24,436 nt of DNA, taken from positions 1 through 24,436 of the forward strand of contig JAYUHK010000148.1 of assembly GCA_043767025.1 (NCBI GenBank), given 5' to 3'. Positions 15,907 to 24,045 of the stretch are shown in pieces (positions within the stretch are counted from its first letter, which is position 1; each line of letters opens with the position of its first letter). The DNA is from JAYUHK01 sp043767025. Lineage in GTDB: Bacteria > Bacteroidota > Bacteroidia > Chitinophagales > Saprospiraceae. The notes below the pieces were generated by a model, which saw only the letters and a program-made list of their open reading frames with translations, had not been told where the DNA came from and did no database searches. The position numbers and the translations under genes are program-made.

Positions 15907-17541
15907 TCAAACCTGCATCACGCCGACGTTGAATTTTTCTACGGGCGCGTTGTTGGCGGCTTCTATGCCCATCGAAATCCAACGCCGAGTTTCGAGCGGG
16001 TCAATAATGGCATCTACCCAGAGGCGCGAAGCGGCGTAGTAGGGCGTAGTTTGCTGGTCGTAGCGATTTTTTATTTCTTCAAAAAGGCGATTTTCTTCCT
16101 CTTTGTCGGGCTGCTGGTTTTTATTTTTGAGGGTAGCTACTTGTATTTGCGTCAGCACTTTTGCGGCTTGCGCGCCGCCCATTACGGCGATTTTGGCGGT
16201 GGGCCAAGCGACAATCAGGCGAGGGTCGTAGGCTTTTCCGCACATCGCGTAGTTGCCGGCACCGTAAGAGTTGCCCATTACGACCGTGAATTTTGGCACG
16301 GTGGAGTTGGCGACGGCATTGACCATTTTTGCGCCGTCTTTGATGATGCCGCCGTGTTCGGAGCGCGAGCCGACCATGAACCCTGTCACATCGTGCAAAA
16401 AAACGAGCGGAATCTTTTTCTGATTGCAATTCATAATAAACCGCGTCGCTTTGTCGGCACTGTCCGAATAAATCACGCCCCCAAACTGCATTTCGCCTTT
16501 GGCAGACTTTACGACTTGCCGATTATTGACCACGATGCCGACCGCCCAGCCGTCTATCCGTGCGTAGGCACAGACGATGGTTTTTCCGTAACCCTCTTTA
16601 TAAAAAGTCAGCTCCGAATTATCCACCAAACACTTCAGCAAAGCGACTGTGTCATACGGTTTGGTAGGATTTTCGGGAAAAATCTGGTAGATATTTTTCT
16701 GATTTTCGGTCGGCAACGCTGGCGCAGTTCGGCTAAAACCTGCCGACTCGAAGCGACCAAATTTATCCACCAAATTTTTTATAGTATCCAAGCAAGTTTT
16801 GTCGTCGGGCATTTTGTAGTCCGTGATGCCCGAAATATTGCTCTGCGTATGCGCGCCGCCGAGCGTTTCTTTGTCCACATCTTCGCCGATAGCGGCTTTG
16901 ACGAGGTAAGGTCCGGCGAGAAAAATAGACCCCGTGTTTTCGACAATCAACGCCTCGTCGCTCATAATCGGCAAATATGCTCCGCCCGCTACACAGCTGC
17001 CCATGATGGCTGCAATCTGCGGTATTCCTGCGCTCGACATCTTGGCGTTGTTGCGAAACATTCGTCCAAAATGTTCTTTATCGGGAAAAATTTCGTCTTG
17101 CATCGGCAAAAAGACTCCTGCACTGTCCACCAAATAAATGGTTGGAAGTCGGTTTTCCATTGCGATTTCCTGTGCGCGCAGATTTTTTTTACCCGTAATC
17201 GGAAACCACGCACCTGCTTTTACGGTCGCGTCGTTGGCAATAATCATACACTGCCGTCCGCGCACATAGCCGATGCCCGCCACTACGCCGCCGGCTGGAC
17301 AGCCACCGTGTTCGGCGTACATTTCGTAGCCTGCGAAAGCTCCGATTTCGAGGAACGGAGTATCGTCGTCGGTCAGGTATTCGATTCGCTCGCGGGCGGT
17401 TAGTTTGCCGTCTTGGTGTTGTTTGGCGATTTTAGCTTTTCCGCCGCCGAGATAAATTTGCTCCAATCGTCGGCGCATCAGGGAAGTGGCAAGTTTGAGA
17501 GCGTCCTCATTGGCGTTTTGTTCGAGCGCAGTTGCTGTCAT
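15907..17541 (-). CDS. Acyl-CoA carboxylase carboxyltransferase (beta) subunit, methylcrotonyl-CoA type
   Basis: This 544-residue biotin-dependent carboxyltransferase subunit has two crotonase-like halves. LVDSAGVFLPMQDEIFPDKEHFGRMF (about 137-162) and GSCVAGGAYLP are signatures of the methylcrotonyl/geranyl-CoA carboxylase group; propionyl- and acetyl-CoA enzymes differ at this segment. The C-terminal half has GNSYGAGNYAMCGKAYDPR and PTAKIAVMGGAQAA. The expected reaction is carboxylation of 3-methylcrotonyl-CoA to 3-methylglutaconyl-CoA in leucine breakdown. The biotin-carrying alpha subunit is absent from the window. The gene lies 64 nt after hutU, pointing to a shared amino-acid catabolism transcript. 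Substrate is inferred from motifs. Confidence 0.88.
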   Translation of the reverse strand: MTATALEQNANEDALKLATSLMRRRLEQIYLGGGKAKIAKQHQDGKLTARERIEYLTDDDTPFLEIGAFAGYEMYAEHGGCPAGGVVAGIGYVRGRQCMIIANDATVKAGAWFPITGKKNLRAQEIAMENRLPTIYLVDSAGVFLPMQDEIFPDKEHFGRMFRNNAKMSSAGIPQIAAIMGSCVAGGAYLPIMSDEALIVENTGSIFLAGPYLVKAAIGEDVDKETLGGAHTQSNISGITDYKMPDDKTCLDTIKNLVDKFGRFESAGFSRTAPALPTENQKNIYQIFPENPTKPYDTVALLKCLVDNSELTFYKEGYGKTIVCAYARIDGWAVGIVVNNRQVVKSAKGEMQFGGVIYSDSADKATRFIMNCNQKKIPLVFLHDVTGFMVGSRSEHGGIIKDGAKMVNAVANSTVPKFTVVMGNSYGAGNYAMCGKAYDPRLIVAWPTAKIAVMGGAQAAKVLTQIQVATLKNKNQQPDKEEENRLFEEIKNRYDQQTTPYYAASRLWVDAIIDPLETRRWISMGIEAANNAPVEKFNVGVMQV

Positions 17542-17593
17542 ATTTTTTTGAAATATTGGTAAATTAATTGGACAAAAATAGGATTTTTTACTA

Positions 17594-17621
17594 AAAAATG
17601 GCTGTTTATTTTTCGCCAGCC
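17594..17621 (-). terminator. Possible intrinsic terminator at the end of hutU
   Basis: On the minus strand GGCTG (17621-17617) pairs with CAGCC (17604-17600) across a 12-nt loop that contains the hutU stop codon. A T-run follows (A-run 17594-17599 on the plus strand). The stem is only 5 bp, so partial termination before the carboxylase gene is the most it may do. Confidence 0.35.
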
Positions 17622-19642
17622 AGTACTTTTCGTACCAAATTTTCGTCTGCCAAATGCGGTACGGTGACTTCTAACTGTGGGTTTCTGTCCATTGCTCTGC
17701 GGATAGCGTAGATGGCTTCGGGGTTGCGCGCCCAGCTGCGCCGTGCGATTCCGTTGTTTACGTCCCAAAAAAGCATGGATTCCAAGCGTCGGGCTGCGTC
17801 GGGCGAGCCGTCTATCAGCAGTCCAAAGCCGCCATTGATGACTTCGCCCCAGCCTACGCCGCCGCCGTTGTGGATAGAAACCCACGTCGCGCCCCGAAAG
17901 CTGTCGCCAATCACGTTTTGTATCGCCATATCCGCCGTAAATCGAGAGCCGTCGTAGATATTGGACGTTTCGCGGTACGGGCTGTCTGTGCCCGACACGT
18001 CGTGGTGGTCGCGTCCCAGCACGATGGGCGCAGTAATTTCTCCCGTCGCAATGGCATTGTTGAAGGCTTCGGCGATGCGAATTCGTCCTTCTGCGTCCGC
18101 ATAAAGTATGCGTGATTTGGAGCCGACGATGGGCAGATTGTGGTCGGCGGCTTCTATCCATGTGAGATTGTCGCGGAGTTGCGGCTGGATTTCGGCGGGT
18201 GCTTCGGCGAGCATTTCGCGCAACACTTGTGCGGCGATGCGGTCTGTGGTATCCAAATCCGACTTATCGCCAGACGTGCAAACCCAACGAAATGGACCGA
18301 ACCCGTAGTCGAAACACATCGGTCCCATGATGTCCTCCACGTAGGATTTGTAGCGAAAAATCTGGTCTTTTTTATTTTCCCAAACGTCTGCGCCGGCTTC
18401 GGCGGCTTCTTTGAGGAAGGCGTTTCCGTAGTCCCAAAAGTACATTCCGCGCTCCGAAAGTATGTTGATAGCGGCGACGTGGCGGCGCAGCGTGGCGCGC
18501 ACTTCGTCCATAAATTTGGGTTTGTCGCTGTTGAGGAGTTGCTTGGCGGCTTCAAAAGTGTAGCCTATCGGAGCGTAGCCGCAGTCGTCAATGTTGTGCA
18601 AAGAAGTCTGGTCGCTGCCGAGTTCGATGTCGAGATGGAGTTCCACGCATTTTTCCCAAAGCTCTACGATGTTGCCGTGAAAGACGAGTGCGGTGGCTTT
18701 TTTCTCTTTTTTGCAAATAATAATTTTTTCGATAATTTCGGACACATTTTGGAACACGTTTTCTCGTTGAATATATCCGTCCGTCAGACGTTGTTCTATC
18801 ATTTCGCCGTCTATTTCGGCAATCACGCCCACGCAACCCGTGATGATAGCGGCGATGGCTTGCGCGCCCGACATTCCGCCCAAACCACTGGTAATGAATA
18901 CTTTACCCTTCAAATCGTCGTTGCCTAATCCCTTTTTTCGTCCTGCATTGAGCAGCGTAATCGTGGTGCCATGCACGATGCCTTGCGGACCGATGTACAT
19001 GAACGAACCCGCCGTCATTTGTCCGTATTGCGTCACGCCCATGGCGTTGTATTTGTTCCAATCGTCTTTTTTGGAGTGGTTTGGTATCATCATTCCGTTG
19101 GTGACGACCACGCGCGGCGCGTCGGGGTGCGATGGGAATAATCCCATTGGGTGTCCAGAATACAGAACTAACGTTTGGCTGTTTGTCATTTTTGACAAAT
19201 ATTGCATGGTGAGGGTGTATTGCGCCCAATTTTGAAAGACAGCACCGTTCCCGCCATAAGTAATGAGTTCGTGGGGGTGTTTGGCGACTTTTTTGTCCAA
19301 ATTATTCTGAATCATCAGCATAATGGAAGCAGCTTGGTGGCTTTGGCAGGGATATTGGTCAATACTTCGGGCGTGCATTTCGTAGTCGGGTCGAAAGCGA
19401 TACATATAAATACGTCCAAAATCGTTGAGTTCTTGCACAAACTCTGCTGCCAACACTGCATGATGTCGCGGGTGAAAGTAGCGGAGTGCGTTTTGAATGG
19501 CTAAAATGCGTTCTTTTTCGCTCAACACATTTTCGATATTGCGTTTGGGGGCGTGGCTTACGCTGGGGTCGAGTGGTTTTGGCTCGGGCAGTTCGTTTGT
19601 TATTCCTGCCAATATTTGCTGTTGAAAAAGTTTACCTTGCAT
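17606..19642 (-). CDS. hutU: Urocanate hydratase, long form
   Basis: Urocanase converts urocanate to imidazolonepropionate in histidine degradation, using tightly bound NAD+ as electrophile. At 678 residues it is clearly longer than the ~555-residue proteobacterial enzyme and similar to the long Bacteroidota/eukaryote-type form. Conserved blocks are ITYGGNGAVFQNWAQY (about 127-142), YSGHPMGLFPS (about 160-170), TAGSFMYIGPQGIVHGTT (about 210-227), the NAD-binding GLGGMSGAQA (about 253-262), CFDYGFGPFRWVCTSGDKSDL (about 445-465) and a C-terminal GGVGWGEVINGGFG. No other hut gene (hutH, hutI, hutG) is in the window. The ATG at 19642 starts a normal family N-terminus. The carboxylase subunit follows on the same strand. 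Confidence 0.95.
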   Translation of the reverse strand: MQGKLFQQQILAGITNELPEPKPLDPSVSHAPKRNIENVLSEKERILAIQNALRYFHPRHHAVLAAEFVQELNDFGRIYMYRFRPDYEMHARSIDQYPCQSHQAASIMLMIQNNLDKKVAKHPHELITYGGNGAVFQNWAQYTLTMQYLSKMTNSQTLVLYSGHPMGLFPSHPDAPRVVVTNGMMIPNHSKKDDWNKYNAMGVTQYGQMTAGSFMYIGPQGIVHGTTITLLNAGRKKGLGNDDLKGKVFITSGLGGMSGAQAIAAIITGCVGVIAEIDGEMIEQRLTDGYIQRENVFQNVSEIIEKIIICKKEKKATALVFHGNIVELWEKCVELHLDIELGSDQTSLHNIDDCGYAPIGYTFEAAKQLLNSDKPKFMDEVRATLRRHVAAINILSERGMYFWDYGNAFLKEAAEAGADVWENKKDQIFRYKSYVEDIMGPMCFDYGFGPFRWVCTSGDKSDLDTTDRIAAQVLREMLAEAPAEIQPQLRDNLTWIEAADHNLPIVGSKSRILYADAEGRIRIAEAFNNAIATGEITAPIVLGRDHHDVSGTDSPYRETSNIYDGSRFTADMAIQNVIGDSFRGATWVSIHNGGGVGWGEVINGGFGLLIDGSPDAARRLESMLFWDVNNGIARRSWARNPEAIYAIRRAMDRNPQLEVTVPHLADENLVRKVLAGEK

Positions 19643-19680
19643 TTTTTTAGACGCAATTTTAGGAATGAAAAAAAATAAAA

Positions 19681-19722
19681 AAAAACGCTGGCGAAAAGTA
19701 TTTTTCGCCAGCGTTTTTTTTT
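19681..19722 (-). terminator. Strong intrinsic terminator after iscA
   Basis: AACGCTGGCGAAAA (19684-19697) is perfectly complementary to TTTTCGCCAGCGTT (19702-19715) with a 4-nt loop. A and T runs flank both sides, so it can work in both directions. It lies about 30 nt after the iscA stop and 40 nt before the hutU start. It therefore most likely ends the Fe-S operon and insulates hutU. Confidence 0.85.
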
Positions 19723-19750
19723 GAGCGGATTTAAAAAAACAGTCTATTTT

Positions 19751-20077
19751 TTAGACGGAAAAGCTTTCGCCGCAGCCGCAGGTGCGGGCGGCGTTGGGAT
19801 TGTTGAAATAAAATCCTTTGCCTTCCAAACCGTCCGAAAATTCGAGTGTGGTGTTGAAAAGGTAGAGAAAACTTTTGAGGTCGGTGACTACTTTTACGCC
19901 GTTGTCTTCAAATACTTGGTCGTTGGGTTTCGATTGGTTGTCGAAATCCATTTTGTAGGACAAGCCCGAACAGCCGCCACTCACGACGCTCACGCGCACG
20001 AAGTAGTCGTTGGTCAGGTGCTGTTTTTCCCGAATATTTTCTACCCGATTTTTGGCAGAGTCAGCTACGAAAACCAT
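19751..20077 (-). CDS. iscA: A-type iron-sulfur carrier protein
   Basis: IscA/HesB proteins receive Fe-S clusters from the scaffold and pass them to targets. This one has 108 residues, a normal size. The three ligand cysteines are Cys36 in VSGGCSGLSY and Cys100/Cys102 in the C-terminal RTCGCGESF. It sits 9 nt behind iscU and is the last gene of the operon, before a strong terminator. ErpA or SufA are alternative subfamily names; the iscU neighbour supports IscA. Confidence 0.93.
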   Translation of the reverse strand: MVFVADSAKNRVENIREKQHLTNDYFVRVSVVSGGCSGLSYKMDFDNQSKPNDQVFEDNGVKVVTDLKSFLYLFNTTLEFSDGLEGKGFYFNNPNAARTCGCGESFSV

Positions 20078-20086
20078 AGTTTTTTT

Positions 20087-20473
20087 TTAATTTTCTTGTT
20101 TGGCTCTGTAGTCTTTGATGGCAGCTTTGATAGCGTCTTCAGCCAGTACAGAGCAGTGAATTTTTACGGGCGGCAATGCCAATTCTTCTACGATTGCCAT
20201 GTTGTCAATCGAGAGTGCTTGGTCGATGCTTTTGCCTTTGAGCCACTCGGTAGCCAAAGACGAGGAAGCGATTGCCGAGCCGCAACCGAAGGTTTTGAAC
20301 TTCGCGTCGGTGATGGTATTGGTCGCTTCATCTACTTCGATTTGGAGGCGCATCACGTCGCCACATTCGGGCGCGCCGACGAGTCCTGTCCCAACGTTTC
20401 TTTTGCTTTTGTCAAGCGTTCCGACGTTTTTGGGTGTTTTGAAATGTTCTAAAACTTTTTCTGAATATGCCAT
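20087..20473 (-). CDS. iscU: Iron-sulfur cluster scaffold protein
   Basis: IscU is the scaffold on which [2Fe-2S] clusters form from sulfur given by IscS. The 128-residue protein has the three cluster cysteines: Cys37 in GAPECGDVM (with the modulating Asp39), Cys64 in KTFGCGSAIASSS, and Cys107 in the chaperone-recognition segment LPPVKIHCS. It is IscU rather than SufU, which has a different insertion and zinc site. It starts 12 nt after the RloB stop, so its expression appears to depend on a transcript running through the ATPase and RloB genes unless an internal promoter exists; I see no TAnnTTTG box in that gap. Confidence 0.95.
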   Translation of the reverse strand: MAYSEKVLEHFKTPKNVGTLDKSKRNVGTGLVGAPECGDVMRLQIEVDEATNTITDAKFKTFGCGSAIASSSLATEWLKGKSIDQALSIDNMAIVEELALPPVKIHCSVLAEDAIKAAIKDYRAKQEN

Positions 20474-20485
20474 TGTATATTTATT

Positions 20486-21022
20486 TTAATTGAAAACTTG
20501 GTTAATTATTTCTGTAAAGTTGTCGGTTGTTTGGAGTTTTAAGACTTCCTGTATTTTTTCTTTATCAATGTATTTTTCTATTTGCTCAAAGTCATTTTTC
20601 TGATAGTCGGGTATGTATTTCTTCAATACTGATGTAACTTTTTCACAGGTATTCTCTTTTTTTTTCTTAAAATGCCATAAAATCCATTGCTCAAAACAAG
20701 GATTGAAAACTATCCTTTTGACCTCCGAATATTTCAAGCTATCTAATTCTTTTTCACGCTTTTCGACAATTTTAATATTTCTTGCCCGAGTATCTTCGTC
20801 ATAAAGAATAATAAAATCAGAAAAAAGACCTTTGTTATCCGCAACATATTTTTTACTATACTTTAAAACGCCGTTTGCTCCGCCGCCGTTACAACATTCT
20901 ACCCGTACAACTTTCTCATATATCTTTTTCAACAAATTGATATAATGCTCTTCTGTTTTACCTTCTACCAGAAAACAGTATGCTTTTTTAAATTGTTTCT
21001 GTTTGAGCAATTTTTTCCTCAT
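20486..21022 (-). CDS. rloB: RloB / AbiLii family protein (TOPRIM-like nuclease candidate)
   Basis: This 178-residue protein fits the RloB family (PF13707), the partner of an AAA15 ATPase in AbiL abortive infection and in RloAB pairs first seen inside type I restriction loci. Features are FLVEGKTEEHYIN with Glu20 and Glu24/25, the acidic IILYDEDTRAR (Asp75, Asp77), which suits a TOPRIM-like DxD, and the family hallmark NPCFEQWILWHF (107-118). The C-terminus is basic and helical. The ATG at 21022 overlaps the ATPase stop as ATGA, so the two are translationally coupled. An upstream in-frame ATG at 21118 would overlap the ATPase by about 100 nt and adds a non-family leader. Nuclease activity is inferred, not shown. 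The gene is AT-rich compared with the isc genes around it. Confidence 0.85.
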   Translation of the reverse strand: MRKKLLKQKQFKKAYCFLVEGKTEEHYINLLKKIYEKVVRVECCNGGGANGVLKYSKKYVADNKGLFSDFIILYDEDTRARNIKIVEKREKELDSLKYSEVKRIVFNPCFEQWILWHFKKKKENTCEKVTSVLKKYIPDYQKNDFEQIEKYIDKEKIQEVLKLQTTDNFTEIINQVFN

Positions 21023-22176
21023 AATGCTGACGGTTTTGCGCCAAAACGCCCTACGCGGTACAATTTCTCGAGGCTGTGTCGGTGTAAGTCTTTCAAATCT
21101 TGAAACTGTGCTGCGCAAAAAATCTCCGTTCTTCCACGCTCATTTTTTTCTGCAAACCATAATTGTTCAGGAGTTAAAATATCCATAAAAACCGTATTAT
21201 GGAATGAAAAAATCAACTGCCCTTGCTTCGGATTTTGACTTGGGTTCTGAAACAACCCTATTAAGTATGCGACTAAGTTTTGGTGCAATTTGATTTCAAT
21301 TTCGTCCCAAATTACAACTGTCCCTTTTTCTAAAGCGTATAAAATAGAAGGTAAAACTGCCAACATTTGCAGTGTCCCTGCACTCATCCTTTCTGCCCCC
21401 AAAAAAGGCAGTATTCTGCCGTCAATATTATGGTAAAAAGCCTCTGTATAAGCCTCTAATTCCATTGATTCTAACTCTTTTTGTGTATGCTTTATAACTT
21501 TAATATCCTGAATAGCTACATCTGCATATTTTAGGATTTTTAGGGCTTGAGTTCTTCGTTCTTCAAACTCTAATAATTTGAGCGTTGACTGCCAAGAATA
21601 GCCAATAGGTTTTATTCCGTGCATCAAAATATTGACACTAAAATTCTCAAAATAAGTAGCTATTTTTTTTATTAGTTCTTGTGAATTGAACTGCTTTGCA
21701 TAAGAAATATATGAACTATTATCTCTCAAATCCTGGATCGGTATTGGCGTAACGAGGCTTCCCCGATCTATTTCATTTTTTTTTCTAACAAAAATAGGCT
21801 GCATTTGCCCAGTATTATCGTCTTCGTAAAGCGATAGTTCTTCCAACGAAACGGCAGCACCAAAAAACTCTAATTTATAACCATAATCTCGACCATCTAT
21901 CGCAAATATAACAAAAAAAGACGTGTCTTTACCTGGTTGCGTAAAAAACGGTTCAGAAGGAATGTTTGAGTCAGGTTTTAAGCCCAGAAAACTTTCCGAA
22001 ATAAAAAATCTTAAAAAAGCAAAAGCTCTCAACACGTTTGTTTTTCCAGAAGCATTAGAGCCAGCAAAACCAATAACAGGGTTTGCAGCAAAGTCTTTCC
22101 GATTGTTGAGAGAAAAATCTACTATTTGCTCATCTCCGATGGAAAAAAAGTTATTTATTTCGCAATATTTTATCAT
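21019..22176 (-). CDS. AAA15-family ATPase, RloA / AbiLi-like
   Basis: This 385-residue SMC/ABC-like ATPase (AAA_15/AAA_21, COG1106 group) is the usual partner of RloB. It starts IKYCEINNFFSIGDEQIVDFS, the typical opening of these proteins. Walker A is AGSNASGKTN (38-47). The ABC-like signature is ERMSAGTLQ (262-270). Walker B is TVVIWDEIEIKLH with Asp291-Glu292. A SFHNTVFMD segment (324-332) provides the switch histidine region. The middle third (about 110-250) is a divergent helical insert. Such ATPases sense or gate an effector nuclease (compare PARIS AriA, OLD). It lies 5 nt after the Uma2 gene and overlaps rloB by 4 nt. Base composition is clearly more AT-rich than iscS or iscU, consistent with later acquisition. 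Confidence 0.87.
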   Translation of the reverse strand: MIKYCEINNFFSIGDEQIVDFSLNNRKDFAANPVIGFAGSNASGKTNVLRAFAFLRFFISESFLGLKPDSNIPSEPFFTQPGKDTSFFVIFAIDGRDYGYKLEFFGAAVSLEELSLYEDDNTGQMQPIFVRKKNEIDRGSLVTPIPIQDLRDNSSYISYAKQFNSQELIKKIATYFENFSVNILMHGIKPIGYSWQSTLKLLEFEERRTQALKILKYADVAIQDIKVIKHTQKELESMELEAYTEAFYHNIDGRILPFLGAERMSAGTLQMLAVLPSILYALEKGTVVIWDEIEIKLHQNLVAYLIGLFQNPSQNPKQGQLIFSFHNTVFMDILTPEQLWFAEKNERGRTEIFCAAQFQDLKDLHRHSLEKLYRVGRFGAKPSAL

Positions 22177-22181
22177 ATTTT

Positions 22182-22796
22182 TTATCCCAAATTCGACAGC
22201 TCTTCATCAAAAATATCGGATATTGTGACGACCAAATCGGGAAACACGCCGCTCGTCATCAAGTCGCCTTTCGCAAATATTCCGTTTTGGATATATTTAC
22301 TTTCCGCACCCAACTGGTACTGAATCACATAGCCCGTGTTGGGTTCCACAATCCAATATTCTCGAACTCCCGCAGTTTCATAGAGATAAAATTTATCCTT
22401 CAAATCGCGCCTGCTTGTAGAGTTGGATAGAATCTCAACCACCAAGTCGGGCGCACCCAAACAGCCTTTTTTATCCAATTTCGACAAATCACACAGCACC
22501 ACTATATCGGGCTGAACAACCGTATGTATTTGATTATCAGCGAGTTCGTTGATTCTTGGCAACCGCACATCAAAAGGCGGGTGAAATACTTTGCACTTTT
22601 TATGCTCCAAATATTTAGCAAAAATAACAAATATTTTTCCAGAGGCGTCTTGGTGTTGCACGGACGGCATTGACATTTTCATCAGCTTCCCCCACAGCAA
22701 TTCCACTCTATCCACAAACTGCCAAGCCAAGTAGTCTGCAAAAGAATATGTTTTTGATGCGTCCAACTCTTCCAATATGCGTACCATTACTTTCAT
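22182..22796 (-). CDS. Uma2 family (DUF820) restriction-endonuclease-like protein
   Basis: This 204-residue protein belongs to the Uma2/DUF820 family, which has a PD-(D/E)XK nuclease-like fold and is abundant in cyanobacteria and many Bacteroidota. The expected acidic and basic residues are present: Asp97 in VQPDIVVLCD, Glu121 in GAPDLVVEILSNSTSRRD and Lys133/Lys135 in DLKDKFYLYETAGVREYWIVEP. The N-terminal FADYLAWQ and VELLWGKL segment is also typical. The biological role is unknown for the family, and enzymatic activity is not established. The gene lies 7 nt after iscS and 5 nt before the ATPase, so it is part of the operon insertion between iscS and iscU. Confidence 0.87.
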   Translation of the reverse strand: MKVMVRILEELDASKTYSFADYLAWQFVDRVELLWGKLMKMSMPSVQHQDASGKIFVIFAKYLEHKKCKVFHPPFDVRLPRINELADNQIHTVVQPDIVVLCDLSKLDKKGCLGAPDLVVEILSNSTSRRDLKDKFYLYETAGVREYWIVEPNTGYVIQYQLGAESKYIQNGIFAKGDLMTSGVFPDLVVTISDIFDEELSNLG

Positions 22797-22803
22797 CTAT
22801 TTG

Positions 22804-24021
22804 TTAATGTTCGCTCCACACTACTTGCGTCAAGTCCACACCTTCTTGGTACATTTCCCAAATCGGACTCAAATCTCTCATGTGGTTTACGCCCGTGCGG
22901 AGTGCGTCAATCGCCATATCTACGTCTTCTTCGGTCGTGAAGCGACCCAAACTGAAGCGAATAGACGAGTGCGCCAAGTCATCGCCGAGTCCCAACGCCA
23001 CCAATACATAAGAGGGTTCCAAACTTGCCGAAGTACACGCCGAACCCGACGAAACAGCTATATTTTGGTTGAAAGTCATCATCAGACCTTCGCCTTCGAC
23101 GTGCTTGAAGGATAGATTCGTGACGTGGGGCATACGGCTTTTTTCGTTGCCATTGACATAGACTTCCTCCATTTTCATCAGTTCGGTTTGGAGTTTATCC
23201 CGCAATTTGCTCAACCTTGCAGTATCTTGCTGCATTTCTAATCGAGCGATTTCGGCAGCTTTTCCCATTCCTACGATGCCCGGCACGTTGAGGGTGCCGC
23301 TTCGCATACCGCGCTCGTGTCCGCCACCGTCCATTTGTGCGGTGACTTTTACGCGCGGATTTTTTCGGCTGACGTACAGAACGCCCACGCCTTTCGGTCC
23401 GTACATTTTGTGACCCGTGAAAGACATCAAGTGTACGCCAGTTTCGCGGGCATTGACAGGAATTTTTCCTACCGCTTGCGTCGCGTCACTGTGCAGCAAA
23501 ACGCCGTGTTTGGCACAAATATCGCCGATAGCTTTCATATCTTGGATTACACCCGTTTCGTTGTTCGCCCACATGATGGACACGAGGACGGTCGTAGGGC
23601 GGATTGCCGCTTCGAGTGCTGCGAGGTCAATTATGCCGTCGCTTTGCACGTCCAAATAAGTTACTTCGCCGCCTTCTTTTTCGAGGCGTTTGCAAGTATC
23701 CAAAATGGCTTTATGTTCTGTTTTTGCCGTGATAATGTGGTTGCCTTTGCCTGCGTACATTTCAAAAATGCCTTTCAGCGCAAGGTTATTGGATTCGGTT
23801 GCGCCCGACGTGAAGATTACTTCTTTTTCGTCTGCGCCGATGAGTTTTGCGATTTGCTCGCGAGCATAATCTACGGCTTCTTCTGCTGCCCAACCAAAAG
23901 GGTGATTGCGGCTGGCGGCGTTGCCGTGATGCTCAAAAAAATAAGGCAACATGGCTTCTACCACGCGAGGGTCGCAGGGAGTGGTAGAGTTGTTATCGAG
24001 ATAAATTAACTTCTTTTGCAT
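22804..24021 (-). CDS. iscS: Cysteine desulfurase IscS
   Basis: IscS is a PLP enzyme that removes sulfur from cysteine and hands it to IscU; it also feeds tRNA thiolation and other sulfur uses. It has 405 residues, a normal length. Motifs: YLDNNSTTPCD near the start, TSGATESNNLAL (71-82), His103 in KTEHKAIL, HSDATQAVGK (177-186), the PLP lysine Lys205 in SFTGHKMYGPKG, and the catalytic Cys329 in SSGSACTSASLEPSYVL, which identifies group I (IscS/NifS) enzymes. It is the first gene of a six-gene run ending with iscU and iscA. A -7 box lies just upstream (24046-24053). No IscR-type regulator is adjacent. Confidence 0.95.
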   Translation of the reverse strand: MQKKLIYLDNNSTTPCDPRVVEAMLPYFFEHHGNAASRNHPFGWAAEEAVDYAREQIAKLIGADEKEVIFTSGATESNNLALKGIFEMYAGKGNHIITAKTEHKAILDTCKRLEKEGGEVTYLDVQSDGIIDLAALEAAIRPTTVLVSIMWANNETGVIQDMKAIGDICAKHGVLLHSDATQAVGKIPVNARETGVHLMSFTGHKMYGPKGVGVLYVSRKNPRVKVTAQMDGGGHERGMRSGTLNVPGIVGMGKAAEIARLEMQQDTARLSKLRDKLQTELMKMEEVYVNGNEKSRMPHVTNLSFKHVEGEGLMMTFNQNIAVSSGSACTSASLEPSYVLVALGLGDDLAHSSIRFSLGRFTTEEDVDMAIDALRTGVNHMRDLSPIWEMYQEGVDLTQVVWSEH

Positions 24022-24045
24022 TGGTATTTTTTATAAAATATTATG

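Noticed and set aside
16051..17403. Open frame of 450 codons on the plus strand, antisense to the carboxylase subunit
   Set aside because: It mirrors the codon structure of a strongly supported conserved gene on the other strand. Its translation is Phe/His/Arg-rich with no family motif.
18140..18928. Open frame of 262 codons on the plus strand, antisense to hutU
   Set aside because: It is a shadow of hutU caused by GC-biased codons. It has no recognisable domain, and hutU itself is complete.
21023..21118. Longer RloB start at 21118
   Set aside because: It would overlap the ATPase gene by about 100 nt. The ATGA overlap at 21019-21022 gives a normal coupled start, and the RloB family similarity begins there.
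20486..22796. A restriction-modification system around rloB
   Set aside because: No methyltransferase, specificity subunit or HsdR-type helicase is present. The pair fits the stand-alone AbiL-like arrangement instead.
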